Shown in pieces: positions 33,150-43,839 of a stretch of 64,000 nucleotides of DNA. Each line of letters starts with the position of its first letter. The first letter of the stretch is position 1. The notes under the pieces are model-generated. The model searched no databases. It saw nothing but the letters and a program-made list of their open reading frames with translations, and was not told the DNA's origin. The DNA comes from Vigna angularis (Eukaryota > Streptophyta > Magnoliopsida > Fabales > Fabaceae): the NCBI RefSeq assembly GCF_016808095.1, contig NC_068973.1, positions 4,770,501-4,834,500 of the forward strand. The letters are read 5' to 3'. The translations under genes and the position numbers were made by a program.

Positions 33150-34596
33150 TAAGAACATCAAATTCTCATGCATAAGGTAGATCTAACACATTTTTAAGTG
33201 TGAGCATCAATAAATGTAAACAAATAATTTTTTTCCCAAATTGGATTGCAATTTTTATGAACCCTATACAGCACTGCAGACTACACAAAAAACTTTAGAT
33301 GTATGATGGTAAGGTTGAGAGGGCTAAGGAGTTCTATTACTTTTAGCAAGAATACAACTTCCATAGTGAAAAGAAGAACAATCAACAGGTGATGTTGGAA
33401 AAAAGAAGGTTGTTTTTGTAGGTTGGTGTTAAGTCGTATTATAAAGGAAGCTATTTTAAAGCTTAGTTGGGATCTTATTTCTTTTATTTTGGAGTGGGCT
33501 AAGACCGCAAGAGCGGGTAATCAACCTGTTGTTAGATCCATTCAACCTTCAATTTGGTCTGGTATAAACAATCACATTGATCTGGTTTTTGAGAATTCCA
33601 CTCAAATGGGCAACGGAAGGAATATCAGATTTGGCTCTACGCCACTAGGTCTTCACATTCAAACATGGGTAATTCCACCTTCTTTACTCATCAAAGTGAG
33701 ATTCCTGCGATGACTTCTTCAGCAACTCCTTTCCACCAACTTTAAGCCCTTTCACAGTTTTGCTCAACTCTGTCAACATCACATTTTGGTGTTGAAGTTG
33801 TTCCAACTAATATGACTAGCGGTTGTTATATTTATAACAAGAGATCTGTTACGACAATAGTTATCTTGACTGATACAGTTAAGTCACAACACAGCTAACA
33901 AAACTACTAGTCTAGTGTTCAGTTCATCAGTTTACTGACAATACAGGGCTAATCCAACTGATACAATACATCTCTAACGCATGTGAACTTGTATCAGCTC
34001 AGCAATCCTGATTTTAAGCCTTCTAAATGTTGTAAAACATTTTTTTTGTTTCTATTTTTCATTGTTTCGAGAGAGGAAAACACGCTATTCTTAGCGATCA
34101 ATATATATGCTATTTGTCTTGCATTTCAGCTATTTATACCAGATGCTAGTTATTAACCTGCTCTACTGTATCTGCCTACATTAGGTGGGGCTATCTATCA
34201 CGTGGTGATTTTTGGGATAAAAGCCACTTAATGCGACAAATTGAGAAGTATGTTCTTTCTTCTACGCACGCCAGATCTCTATCGTATCAGACTATGCACT
34301 TCATTGAAAATGAACTGTTTTAATTTATCTCAAATGCAGGTATGCAGATATATATACCTCTAGGGTGTCAAACTTTCTATATTACACACCCTTTATGTAT
34401 TTCCGCTCACAGGAGCAGGTATGCAGACAATCTTCTTTTTCTTACCTCATCTTCCAAGTTATTGAAGCATTATGTTATCATTTGGCTGTAAACTAAGATA
34501 TTTTTCTTTCATGTTCTTCAGAACCTCGCACATGATCCATACACACACTATTGTTCTCAAGTGGATCAGTTTCCTTCCAATGGAAAATTGGACTAA
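20417..34596 (+). CDS. Cytosolic-type IMP/GMP 5'-nucleotidase, HAD superfamily (5' end incomplete)
   Basis: Purine 5'-nucleotidase of the HAD subfamily IG: dephosphorylates nucleoside monophosphates such as IMP/GMP in purine turnover. Sixteen exons join in frame: 20417-20514, 21634-21753, 22693-22782, 22891-23006, 26602-26701, 27458-27529, 27606-27653, 27741-27818, 27897-28016, 28147-28252, 29017-29180, 29358-29492, 30458-30588, 34185-34247, 34340-34418, 34522-34596. Together they give 530 residues plus stop. Seen: HAD motif I GYDMDYTL with the nucleophilic and acid Asp; motif II LVLITNSDY; the Lys-containing SANKPEFF region; motif III/IV YIGDHIYTDV. The first listed exon starts in phase 1, so an upstream exon with the start codon is missing (see 17161-17700). 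Introns of 3.6 kb (23007-26601 and 30589-34184) carry transposon debris. No frame break in the core; probably expressed. Confidence 0.95.
24862..25720. repeat. Dispersed and direct repeats in the intron at 23007-26601
   Basis: GGAATAGCTCTAACAAACTC near 24864 matches the repeat at about 16029. A ~60-bp segment containing TTTAATCTTGAAGATAC and GGTTGTAACAACTT occurs twice, near 25470-25515 and 25665-25712. These are likely pieces of an old LTR element. No coding domain is left in this intron. Confidence 0.45.
25971..26290 (+). mobile_element. Degenerate TRIM/LTR-retrotransposon fragment
   Basis: An LTR-like block starts TGTTGAAAATCTCACATCGA and ends before TGGTATCAAAG (26091), which resembles a primer-binding site complementary to initiator tRNA-Met. 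About 100 bp further on a second, diverged copy of the block (TATATTATATAAGTGAGTG..., to ACTTTCTAAGAGATA) follows. Two short LTR-like units with a primer site and almost no interior fit a terminal-repeat retrotransposon in miniature. It sits in the sense orientation inside the nucleotidase intron. Confidence 0.6.
28610..28900 (+). pseudogene. Ty1/copia pol fragment (GAG-pre-integrase to integrase start) in a nucleotidase intron
   Basis: Split over two frames, the translation shows LLYAQLGHPSLAKLQQ, then LLCETCQSGKHSHSSF and LVHPDIWRPS. These are the conserved H..C-C zinc finger region and the first integrase block of copia polyproteins. The catalytic DDE core is absent and frames are broken. 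It lies sense-oriented in the intron 28253-29016 and is spliced around. Confidence 0.85.
29900..30100 (-). pseudogene. Ty1/copia integrase fragment, antisense in a nucleotidase intron
   Basis: On the minus strand one frame reads HGISHRLICPHTHHENGIVE followed by RKHKQIIDLTLTLLYHASLP, the conserved copia integrase segment containing the catalytic Glu (NGIVE). The flanking frame (IKNVHFD) continues it with a stop and a frameshift. LTR-like sequence may extend to about 29630. A short, dead remnant of an insertion opposite in orientation to the host gene, in intron 29493-30457. Confidence 0.75.
31415..31560 (+). mobile_element. LTR-like fragment with primer-binding-site remnant
   Basis: The sequence from GTTCCACATCGAGTAATATA through GGTGGGTTGCCCAAGTGC to TTAATATTAGAGTTGG resembles the 5' LTR and degenerate primer-binding site of a family of plant copia/TRIM elements. 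The minus-strand ORF crossing it has no recognisable domain. Confidence 0.5.
32201..32557 (+). pseudogene. Ty1/copia RNase H C-terminal fragment
   Basis: Across two frames the translation contains the end of copia pol: KQLVVARSCAEVQFRSMAHG, then LLCDNKVVISTTKILVQHNR, KHVEIDCHFKK, DILTKALPRANYENLRSKLH and a final stop. Stops and a frameshift show that it is dead. It is followed by a polypurine tract (TTGAGGGAGAA) and an LTR start, in the sense orientation within the last large nucleotidase intron. Confidence 0.88.
32577..32960 (+). mobile_element. 3' LTR start of the decayed copia element
   Basis: Directly after the polypurine tract the sequence begins TGTTGAATTCTTATATGAAT, the expected TG start of an LTR. 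The right border is not resolved; I extend it only to where unrelated sequence probably begins. No second LTR copy is found at the expected upstream position. Confidence 0.5.
33033..33149. repeat. Compound microsatellite (TCTA)n(TA)n(TC)n(TA)n
   Basis: Four abutting simple repeats over about 117 bp within the nucleotidase intron. The Ile-Tyr-Ser ORFs across it are artefacts. Confidence 0.93.
33423..33713 (+). pseudogene. LINE (non-LTR retrotransposon) reverse-transcriptase C-terminal fragment
   Basis: A 96-codon open frame reads LKLSWDL...EWAKTARAG..., IQPSIWSGINNHIDLVFENS and GNGRNIRFG. This order (KLSWD, SIWSGI, ENS, GNG..I.F) is typical of the region between the RT and zf-RVT domains of plant L1-type elements. 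No RT core or endonuclease remains. Probably a 5'-truncated, rearranged insert in the intron. Confidence 0.6.
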
Positions 34597-35560
34597 AAAC
34601 AGAGGATAAATAGAATAAGTCTATGAATTATGTACTATATTATTTAAATTAATAACAAGTCTATGAAAGACCTTAGATATCGTGTTTCACAATTCTTTAA
34701 AAGTCCCCGTATAAATCGAGATTATTTGTATTTTGGGTCAACAATAAGGATGGCGAGGTAAGGTACTTTCCCTACACTAAGGGGTGTTTTAGTTCAATGA
34801 GAGAAATAAATGGAAGAAATTGTGTTTCGGACTGAATCGGAATGGCATGTACACACAGTACACTGGGTGTAATCACAGGTAATATAGTTGATGACCAATC
34901 ATATTTCTATTATACTTTGGATATTGGATTCAAATGAATTTTATTTCTACAATCATTATAAATCTTAATGCATTTCCTTGGCATATAATTTTATCATTTC
35001 TCTCGTTTCGAAACTTGAATAACAAAACAATGGGGTTTTCTTCCTACCAGAATTTTCTTCTCTCCCATCATGCGATCTTTTTCGATTTTACTCCTAGAGC
35101 TAGTGCATGATTCCTTTGTTGCTGTCAGGAATTGCCTTACCGTCGTGCGGGCTTCTTCTTGCACCCCACTTATTTTTATTTCCTGCACTCCTAAACTTTA
35201 CTGTGATATCCATTATAACCCTACATATTAATAAATTATTAAATTAATTATTCAAATAATAATTACTAATTATCCACCTGTATTTACTATTGTCGTTGTT
35301 ATATTTAATTTTCCAGCACTTCCAAGTCATTTTCATGAAAGAGACTCTTCAACGGTGTTTCTCTTCTTCAGTGTTCTTCTTGGGTGTTGCTCTTTAATGA
35401 ATTTTGTTTTCAATGGATTTTTTGTTCGTTTTGGTTGAAGTAGATAGGTATGTATTTACTTCCTTCTTCTTCATTTAGACCGTTGTTTTTTTAGTTCTTC
35501 GATGAAAATTGACTGTGAATTATTTTTCATTTTTCGTTCATGATTGGATTTTAAAATCCA
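34597..35560. other. 3' flank of the nucleotidase gene and spacer
   Basis: Contains the 3'UTR of the nucleotidase gene, then moderately AT-rich DNA. A 64-codon minus-strand frame at 34994-35188 resembles nothing I know. A T-rich stretch from about 35350 leads into the left array of the Mutator-like element. Confidence 0.4.
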
Positions 35561-35649
35561 GTTTATAAAAATGTCAAATTTTGACATCTGATTAAGAAAT
35601 AGATTTAGTACGCCGGTAATCTCGTTTAAAGTAAATACTAGATTTCGAA

Positions 35650-35895
35650 ATATTATGTAAGCATATCCTAGATTTCAAAATTCAATTTTGTTATCTTCAA
35701 TTTTGAAATTCGATTTCAGAGTCTTTTAGATTTTGAAATCTAGTTGTATAATCTCTTAGATTTCAAAATTTTGTTTTGGAGTCTTCCGTATATCAAAATC
35801 CGGTTTTGTAATCTCCTAAATTTTGAAATTCAATTTTGGAATCTTTTAGATTTTGAAATTTAGTTTTGGAGTCTCTCCAATTTTGAAATGTTGCT
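35650..35895 (+). repeat. Left array of ~30-bp units in the MULE
   Basis: About eight diverged units of the pattern TAGATTTTGAAATCTAGTTT plus TGGAATCTCT, each 30 bp long. The unit is AT-rich and each carries an internal small palindrome (GATTTCAAAATC-like). Confidence 0.85.
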
Positions 35896-36174
35896 ATTTT
35901 TATTTGATGTGTTTTGCCTTTTTTTTAGTTATTTGGTGTTTTCTATTTTATAATTTGTTGTTAATTTTTATTTTAGTTATTATTATTCAAATGAGGTATT
36001 CTATTTTGATGTCATATTGTAAGATATTAGGGTATATTTTTTAAGTTTTATGAAATAATAAGTAAATGATAGTTTTATGTCAAATTTCTCTTCTTTTATA
36101 AATGAAACGTGAGAGAAAGATTATACAAACAACTTTACAATTATCAAATTTTTCCTACTTGATGAGTTAATTCA

Positions 36175-37478
36175 ATGGGTTTGAAGAATTTATTTTCATC
36201 TCAGTTTTGTTGTTGTCATTATAAGATCTGATAAAGTCAATGGTCGACTTGAGAGAAAAACATGTATTGTTAAAATGTGAAATGAGTGGAAAGTACAAGA
36301 AATACAAATCTAATATTCTATCTAGTATATTTGACATAAGAAAATATGATTCTCCTTTTAAATTGAGAGGCAAACTAATTGGAAATGGAAAGAGATGAAT
36401 ATTGAAGGTAATATATGGATATCATAATCATGATTTGTCAAAAATTTTAGTTGGTCACCCTTTTGTTAGGAAGTTAAAATCCAATGGACTTCCAAGAGTC
36501 GAGTAAAGCTTGTAAACATTATCATTAGTCTAAAAAAGTAATGAGTGTAATGTGACAACAACCAATAAATAATAAAATGCAAGATACACTTACAAACGAT
36601 CATTGAGAGATTCCATAACTGAAAGCAACTAATGATGTTCGAACGTGATAAATACATTCATTGGAGTAAATGTATAGATAAATCACTTATGGTAAGTGAC
36701 CTCTTTTGGACACATTCTGATGTAGTAAAATTGTTGAATGCATTTAACATTATTTTCTTAATGGATAGCACCTACAAAATCAATAAATATAGGTTGTCAT
36801 TACTTGAGATAGTTTGTGTGACATCAACGGGGTTTACTTTCTCAATTGTCTTTGTATTCTTATCGAGTTAACGACAAAATAATTTCACTTAGGCTCTTGA
36901 AAAACAAAGAGAATTATTTCTGACATTTGATGGTGGTCCTAAAGTCATTGTCAGTGACGAAAACTTAACTTTGATAAATGTCATTAACATTGTATTTCCT
37001 AAATGTGGAAACTATCATCTCCTATGTCGTTTCCACATTTAGAAAAAAGTATTAGCCAAGTGCAAAATGGTAATGAATTTTTTGAGGCATGGGATGTTGT
37101 CATGGAAGCATAGGAAAATGTCATGGATTATGAGCATGAGTCAACATGTAGTCATTGTATTGATCACCTTTATTATGTTTGTAATTCATGACCTTTATTC
37201 TTTGAATATGTCAATGAATCATGGATAATTCTTTATAAGAAATACGTTGTGAAGGCATGGACAAACAAAGTAATACATTTATGAAACATAACATCAAACA
37301 AATATGTTTGAATCTATTTTATTTAATTATTTTGTTAGATGTTCTATGATATAGTTGATTTCATTTGTGTCAGGATTGAGTCTAATCACTGGAGTCTAAT
37401 GAAGGTATTGGAAATCGGTACGAGGACTTGTGTTCATGTTGGGATACAATTCAAAACATCATAATCCTATAACATGAT
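36175..37478 (+). pseudogene. MULE transposase (FAR1-like), decayed
   Basis: Reading across frames gives the order of a plant MULE transposase. It shows KLRGKLIGNG and GYHNHDLSKILVGHPFV (N-terminal FAR1-type zinc-binding region), NARYTYKRSLRDS, then WTHSDVVKLLNAFNIIFLMD with catalytic Asp1. Next come STYKINKYRLSLLEIV, VSDENLTLINV (Asp2 region), LCRFHI, CIDHL, NESWIILYKKYVVKAWTNK, and RIESNHWSLMKVL. Only 36632-36868 remains open as a single frame (79 codons). Multiple frameshifts and stops, plus an insertion or unrecognised intron near 37290-37375, show it cannot encode a working enzyme. Confidence 0.85.
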
Positions 37479-37499
37479 AAAATAAAGATATCATTTAAA

Positions 37500-37795
37500 A
37501 AAAGTCTAAATTTGACGTTTTGAAATCTAGCACACCACTAAATTGTATTTCGAAATTCAAGACATTCATAAACCAAATTTTGAAATATGAAACATTCTTA
37601 AATTGGATTTCAAAATTCAATAACTTCCCTAATCTGATTTCAAAATTCGGTAAACTTCTTAATCGAATTTTGAAATTCAATATCTTCCCTAAGTGGATTT
37701 CAAAATTTGATATCTTTCCTAATTTGATACCTTCTCTAATTAAATTTTGAAATCTAGTACCTTTCTTAACCGATTTCAAAATCGCGTACCCTAAC
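37500..37795 (-). repeat. Right array of ~30-bp units in the MULE (inverted)
   Basis: About nine units with 30-bp period (GATTTCAAAATTCAATAACT plus TCCCTAATCT and variants), inverted relative to the left array. Because 30 is a multiple of three, the array reads as a repeated peptide (LGKxLNFEIx) on the minus strand, which is not a gene. Confidence 0.85.
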
Positions 37796-37859
37796 TATAG
37801 TTTTCCCAAACGTTTATAAGTCATCTACAAATTTTGACATCCAATTCAACTATAACAAA

Positions 37860-39524
37860 TTTACAAATTTTTCACCCCATTACTATCCCTAAATAAACGA
37901 TAAGAAAAAATAAAAATTAAACTTACTTGGAAGGAACATGAAGTGCATGGATACGGTGGAAAGGGAGGGGAAAGAAAAGGTTGGAGGTGGTGAGGTGCAG
38001 GTGTGTGGGGGAGAGGTGAAATTGTGACAGAGGTGAGTACAACAATGAAAGTGAAAATGTGTGGGGTATAAGTGTGCGGAAGTGAGGGTGAAAGTGTGAG
38101 GTGAGTGAGGATTTTAGAAAAATTTGAAGATGCAGAAGAAAAATGTGGGGGTGCAGAAAAAAATGTTGGATGCATAAAGAAAGCCCCTATGGTTGGTGGT
38201 CTGTATACCTCATTTCTCATTCAAATATTAGTCTTTTGCTTTCTGCAATCCCATCGTTACTAAATACACTTTCACACTAACACTAAAAAGACTAAAATAC
38301 CCTCTCACTATGTCATACTACCATTGCCGCTACAGTTGTTTTTGCCGTCGCAAGAAGATAGAATACTACATAGGAAAAAAAAGAAAGAAAAGATGGGAAA
38401 AAAAAGCTCTTTCCATAATATATTTCGTGTTCCGAAAATTTTATTCTAGAAAGGTCATTCCAAAAAACTCAATCTAGAATATATTATACAAGTTTTTAAA
38501 AGCTTGTTTTGAACATTTTTATTTTACAAAATTTGTTCTAAAACGTATTTGATGCGAAAATTGTTTCAAAAATCTTATTGTGAAGATCATATTTTGAAAT
38601 TTTTTATCTATTTCCAGAATTGGTAATCAGGAAATCACTTTTATGAAGAGTAAAATTTTCATTAGGGTTACGAAAATAAATTCTTGGGGTGCAGAGGCAA
38701 AATGCGTAATTGCTATTATTTGCTTTTGATGTTTCTTTTCTTTTCTTTGTAACGACATAATATCAAACCGATGTAAGGAACAGTAAATCAAATCCGTTGA
38801 TTCTAAATAAAAGTTAAAATCCTATAAAACCGTAAAACATGTATAATGCTAAATTTTTTGGTGATGTGTTGGCGACTGATGGGGAGGAGCACATGTGCAA
38901 TGTAGTTTAGTTTACTGAAAGGTAGGTACGGTGTCAGCTCGTAAATGTTTGTCATCATTGCATATTGTTGAGAACGTGTTTAAAAGTTCTCCTAGAATAA
39001 GCTATCCAAGAGTACTGTCTAAAAACGTCATTCCAAAATTGTACTAAATATGAATTTTTGGCATTATAAATGGTCATGAAACTATCATTTTCGAGCATTT
39101 ATGTGGGAAGTTTGTAAAAACACCTATGACATAAGTATTTTCGAATTTATCATTTATAAGATTACATGTCCTAAAATGAGTAATGACTAAGGTTTTATAT
39201 TATGGAAACACATTTTAATAGAAGTCGAGTAAAGCTTATTAAACATTCGAAAAAAAAAATTATTAAGTTGTTGATTACACGTTTGATAAAGTCGAATCAC
39301 TTCAACACTTCACAATTTTTTTTTTAAGGTCGTTTGGTAACTAATCGTTCAATCTAACAAATTGTCCGTATGGGAGTTAGAGCAACAATATTAAATGTAC
39401 AGTAAATACGATCATCTAGTTCTTACCATTAACTTATATTTATAGTTTTTGAAATGGGTTTGAGATTAATGATGTCTTAATCTCGACTTAATCTCAACCC
39501 ATTACTTTTAATCAATATTTTCCT
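37860..39524. other. Spacer with purine-rich stretch and TTCTAGAA-type array
   Basis: 37920-38180 is strongly purine-rich on the plus strand (GTGGGGGAGAGG-like); the minus-strand 119-codon frame there is low-complexity Pro/Ser/His and not convincing. 38410-38650 holds a loose array of TTCTAGAA, TTCCAAAA and TTTTGAAA units like that near 14800-15010. 38740-39520 is featureless AT-rich DNA. Confidence 0.45.
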
Positions 39525-40007
39525 TAAGAGGGTTACTTCCTACACCATCTCAATTGTTCCCAGTATCACTACACTTTTTTGAAAGTTTCAAAATTATCCT
39601 TCACATTTTAAAATATCATACATTCCCACTTTTTTTCTTCAACAGATGTCAACATCCGTTGAAGAAAAAATTCTTCAACGAATATGTCACATTCGTTAAC
39701 AAATATGGCCACGTCCGTTTAAGCTTTATACTTTTTTTTTTAATTTTTAGTTTATTAAAATATTATATTTTAATTAGTTTATAGATTATTTAAATTTTTT
39801 TTATAATATTACGTGAATTTATTTTATTTTATTTAATTAAATAATTATTATTAATTTAATTTAATTATTTTTTTATTAATTATAATAAATAGATATGCAT
39901 ATCCGTTGATTATAATTATTTAAAAAATAATATAGTTAAATTAAATTAATATTAATCATTTCATTAAATGAAATGAAATTAATTTATATATAATTACGTA
40001 ACAAATT

Positions 40008-40052
<45 letters not shown>

Positions 40053-40283
40053 TTAAAATATAATAAATTAATAAACTAAAAAAGAAAACAGAAAGCCTGA
40101 ACGGATGTGGCCACATCCGTTAACGGAGGTGACATATTCGTTGAAGAATTTTTTCTTCAACGGTCGTTGAAGAAAAGAAGTGGAGATGTAGGATTTTTTA
40201 AAATATAAAGATAGTTTTGTAATTTTCAAAAAATGTGGTGGTGGAAGGAGCAATCTGAGGTGGTGTAAAGAATAACCCTCTTA
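39525..40283. mobile_element. Non-autonomous DNA transposon with ~250-bp terminal inverted repeats
   Basis: The left end TAAGAGGGTTACTTCCTACA and the right end (reverse complement TAAGAGGGTTATTCTTTACA) start a long inverted repeat of about 250 bp on each side. It includes the shared block TTCTTCAACGAATATGTCAC. Smaller nested palindromes (CATCCGTTGAAGAAAAAATT) lie inside each arm. The middle is almost pure A/T, with a TA run at 40010-40049. No transposase. Only TA flanks both ends if the element is taken from AGAGGG, so the superfamily is unresolved. Confidence 0.8.
40010..40049. repeat. (AT)n microsatellite
   Basis: Uninterrupted AT run of about 40 bp at the centre of the long-TIR element. 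Confidence 0.95.
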
Positions 40284-43200
40284 GCTTAATCCTTGAAGAA
40301 AAAATTTATCTGTCGAAGGAGGTTGTCCGGCCCAACTGGAGCCGCTTGGACAGATCCAGTATGGGTATCACGGTTATTCTTTATCCTCCAAGTCGTCCGT
40401 CTTAAATGGTGTGCATTACTCTTCATAATCGTGTGACCCCTACGCTACAGATAGTCTTATAGTTTAAAAATAATTTAAAAATATATTTAGAACATCTTTT
40501 AAAATAATAAAAAGCTACTATATAAGTGATAAATGCAACAATGTAATACTTTCAATTTTTATATAATTTTTATATTGGTTTACTCTAATTTAATTTACAT
40601 ACAATTCTCATTTAAATATATACAGATTTTCATTAATGAATTTTTTTTATTATAAATATTATATATTAAAATTTATGACTGATAAATACACAAAGCTATG
40701 CATGGCTATTCAAAATACTCAAAAGTTATCCTAACAATCTTTTTTTTTAAGTATTAGAGATAAAAAAACTTATAAACAAAATGCTTAATGAATACAAAAT
40801 GTAAGAAAAAAACAAAAATATTAAGAAAAAAACAAAAATATTAAGAAAAAAAATTAATCTCTATAAATTTTATTAATGAACATATATGTATATGGACAAA
40901 AATAATGATTTCAAAGTTTTAGATATACTCACAAATTAAAAAAGAGCAAATTATACTAATCATCAACACGAATTATATTTATATGTTAATTTAACTCTCT
41001 AACTCTAAGTGATTTGGTTACGTTCATCAATATAAATTTGACACAATCTTAACTAAGTACATAACAAAAAGTTTAATTTGCTAAATGAAACAATTGTCAA
41101 ATATAAATTATGAACGGACATACTTTAGGAGATAAATAATCTTCACTGTATGGTGCACACCATCGTATATATCAAACTCCTGGCTACACTAGCATGAGGA
41201 ACGTGAATCCTATATTCATCTTTTTAATTTTGAAAAGTGACATTAGTTACGAATAGAAAATAGATAATTTCAATAGAGTAGTAATTGATTTGGTATGACT
41301 CATGTCAAATGATCTAAAACCTTCTAAATATATTTTTGTTTACTCAAAAATAGCTTTTTAATTTTCATGCCCAAAATTGTACAAAAACCTTTTAAGTTTT
41401 TCATCTCAATTTCACTACAAAATAATTACTTCAACGTTTGTATTTGTATTTCATCCTATACATACATATTATAAGTATATGTTTGTAAACAACAAAAGAC
41501 AAATATTGGAATCCTTTTCCACTTCATTGTGATAAACAAATATATTATAAAAACTTTTGATATAGTCAATGAACTTATTAAATCTCTTATACCATTATTT
41601 TAGAATTTAAAATATTATAAATTTTATAATTTGAAAATGTAATTCTCCTTTTTTAATGCTTTGATTATAATTTCACATTAATAGTTTGATAAGAATTAAA
41701 ACAAGGATAATGATACTTTGACAACATTTTAACACTATCTACGTGTTATTTCATGACTCGACATTTATACTATATTGTAAAGGGTTTGGTCAAGTCTTAG
41801 TCAGTGGTGTGAACGAGGGAAAATGATTTACTAGTTCCATGATTAAAATTGTATGTTGAATTTTATTTTTACCATGTTAAACTCTTTTATCATTAGTTTA
41901 TCTTTGTTTTTCTTTTTGTTTGTGTGTGTTTTCTCTTTTGCAATGATCACCTTAATTGGTGTAAATTTAGGAAAGATATATTTTCAGTTGTCTCTGCGTA
42001 GAAGTTGGTGGTGAAGCTGCGGTATAGATAACTTCTTTAGTTCTTCAAATGTAGATTTTTCTTCTTTTGAAATCTCGAATTTGTTGTAAGCTATCTTTTT
42101 TGTAGCTCTCACTTTAATAGTTTTATATTACTAAAATTAAATATTACATAAATAAAATAATTAAAGATTGAATTATTTACTATATATAAAGGAAGTGTAC
42201 ATAAATATAAAATTTGAATACTATTTTTATATTTATTAAAGAACAAATATATTGGTATTTGTATTCATTTTTTTTTAAAATTTTAAATATTAATTAAATG
42301 ATATTTTTTATAAAAAATAAAAATTATAACAAATAAAAAATTAGTATATTAAGTATTTATTGTCAATTTTTAATTTTAATGTTAAATATAAAAAAATATT
42401 ATTATATAAATAATAAATAAAATACTAAATAACAATTGAATACATAAGTAAAATAATTAAATAAATAAGTAAAAAATGATAAATTTTTATCTCTAAAAAA
42501 CTATTAATAAAAAAATTAATACAATTGAGAAATAAATATAAAGATGAATATTTACATATTTCAAAAATTATATTTTTGCACTCGATTTAAAAAATTATAT
42601 ATATATTTTCATATTATACTTAACATAAAAACTTCTGATAACAAATAGAAAGAAATAAAAAAGATATCTATTGTTCTTAATTTTAACCAGCTTTATTAAC
42701 TATTATGCTTTGAGTGATAAAGTTTCTGTTAAATTACTCATCAATAGCTAAATAAATATTGGTTAAAAATATCAGTTTCAATATAAAGAAATGACATCGT
42801 GTTAGGAGCAAGTTGATAATATTATATCATTAAAGTCACACTCAAATTTAAATTTGTGACATTTAAACAAAAAAGAATCACATACTAATAATGTTTTTTT
42901 CTTAATACTAAAAATAGTAAATTGAGCAATTAATATGAGAAAAAGATATATTGGTTGAATTTATATGGTTGTGACTATATATTGGATGAAGTTATATAGT
43001 TGTGTGGACCATGGCTTCTCTGACAAATGGGACCCTAATTATTCACAAATGTTCACAGATCCAAACAAATATCTGTGATTTGTAATCACAAAACAAATGT
43101 ATGGTAAGCAATGGTTGAACATGAGCACTCCTATCTTCATTTAAAGGTTTTGGAAAGGAACAGACATTGGCGTAGGTTTGAGATCTGAAACGTTTTGACA

Positions 43201-43794
43201 TGTGGCACATGAAGTTAACCTTCACATGTTGTCCCTCTTTGGCCCATATCCTTTATTTCATCACAAGTTTGGTTTGGTGGTTGAAAGTGATTCTAACTGA
43301 AAAGTGGTTGTCAATAAATCAACACCATTCATCAACCCAAAACTTCACTTTACAAAAACTAAGTGTGCCATTGTGGTCACACTTTCTTAGAGAGATTTCT
43401 CCTTCCTCTTCACATCACATTTTTGTCTACATTCTCATTGCTTTTGGTGCGGAAACACGTACTTAAATTTTCTATTCTTCTTTTTATTCCTATTTTTTAT
43501 TAATTTTAATATTTTAAAATACATTCTTTTTAGTATAAAATTAAGGGATTAAATATGTTTATGATCAGAAATTATAATTTGTTTATATTTTAATTTAGAT
43601 ACATTTTAGTTCTTAAAATTTAAAAATGAATTGATATAATGTATTTAATTTAATAATATTAACTTATTCTTTTAATCATTAAATACTTTTTCAAGCTCAC
43701 ATTTGAAACATGTATTAAACTATTAAACACATAAAACAATTAGCTTAAAACAGTGTTTACTCATAAATAAAATTCAATATATTTGACTTAAGAT

Positions 43795-43797
<3 letters not shown>
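40284..43797. other. AT-rich spacer
   Basis: No convincing gene. 40300-40445 is a short GC-richer pocket of unknown origin (GTCCGGCCCAACTGGAGC). Near 40815-40850 a ~22-bp unit AAGAAAAAAACAAAAATATT is tandemly repeated. 41705-41760 is a one-ended copy of the MITE at 5075. 43000-43465 is less AT-rich, but its open frames (43043-43225 minus, 43200-43466 plus) are unrecognised. Confidence 0.45.
41705..41760 (+). mobile_element. Truncated copy of the 5075-5250 MITE family
   Basis: GGATAATGATACTTTGACAA followed by CATTTTAACA and a TCTACGTGTTATTTCATGA stretch matches the left end of the element at 5075. No inverted right end follows. Confidence 0.6.

Positions 43798-43835
<38 letters not shown>
43798..43835. 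repeat. (AT)n microsatellite
   Basis: AT run of about 38 bp. A shorter, imperfect AT run lies near 44074-44102. Confidence 0.95.

Positions 43836-43839
<4 letters not shown>

Larger units (their letters stand above)
35560..37850 (+). mobile_element. Decayed Mutator-like element (MULE) flanked by inverted 30-bp repeat arrays
   Basis: A central decayed MULE transposase (36175-37478) lies between two arrays built from the same ~30-bp unit in opposite orientation (TTTTGAAATCTAG/ATTTCAAAAT core). The arrays begin near 35650 and end near 37800. Outside them both flanks carry related sequence: AGTTTATAAAAATGTC on the left, and an inverted GTTTATAAGTCATC plus TTTTGACAT on the right. The layout fits long MULE TIRs with tandem arrays inside. 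The exact ends and the 9-bp target duplication could not be fixed. Confidence 0.7.

Noticed and set aside
37495..37779. 94-codon minus-strand ORF with a repeated peptide
   Set aside because: The 30-bp tandem array is a multiple of three and stays open by chance; the peptide repeat merely mirrors the DNA repeat.
37861..38220. 119-codon minus-strand ORF rich in Pro, His and Ser
   Set aside because: Arises from a purine-rich tract; composition driven, no homology recognised.
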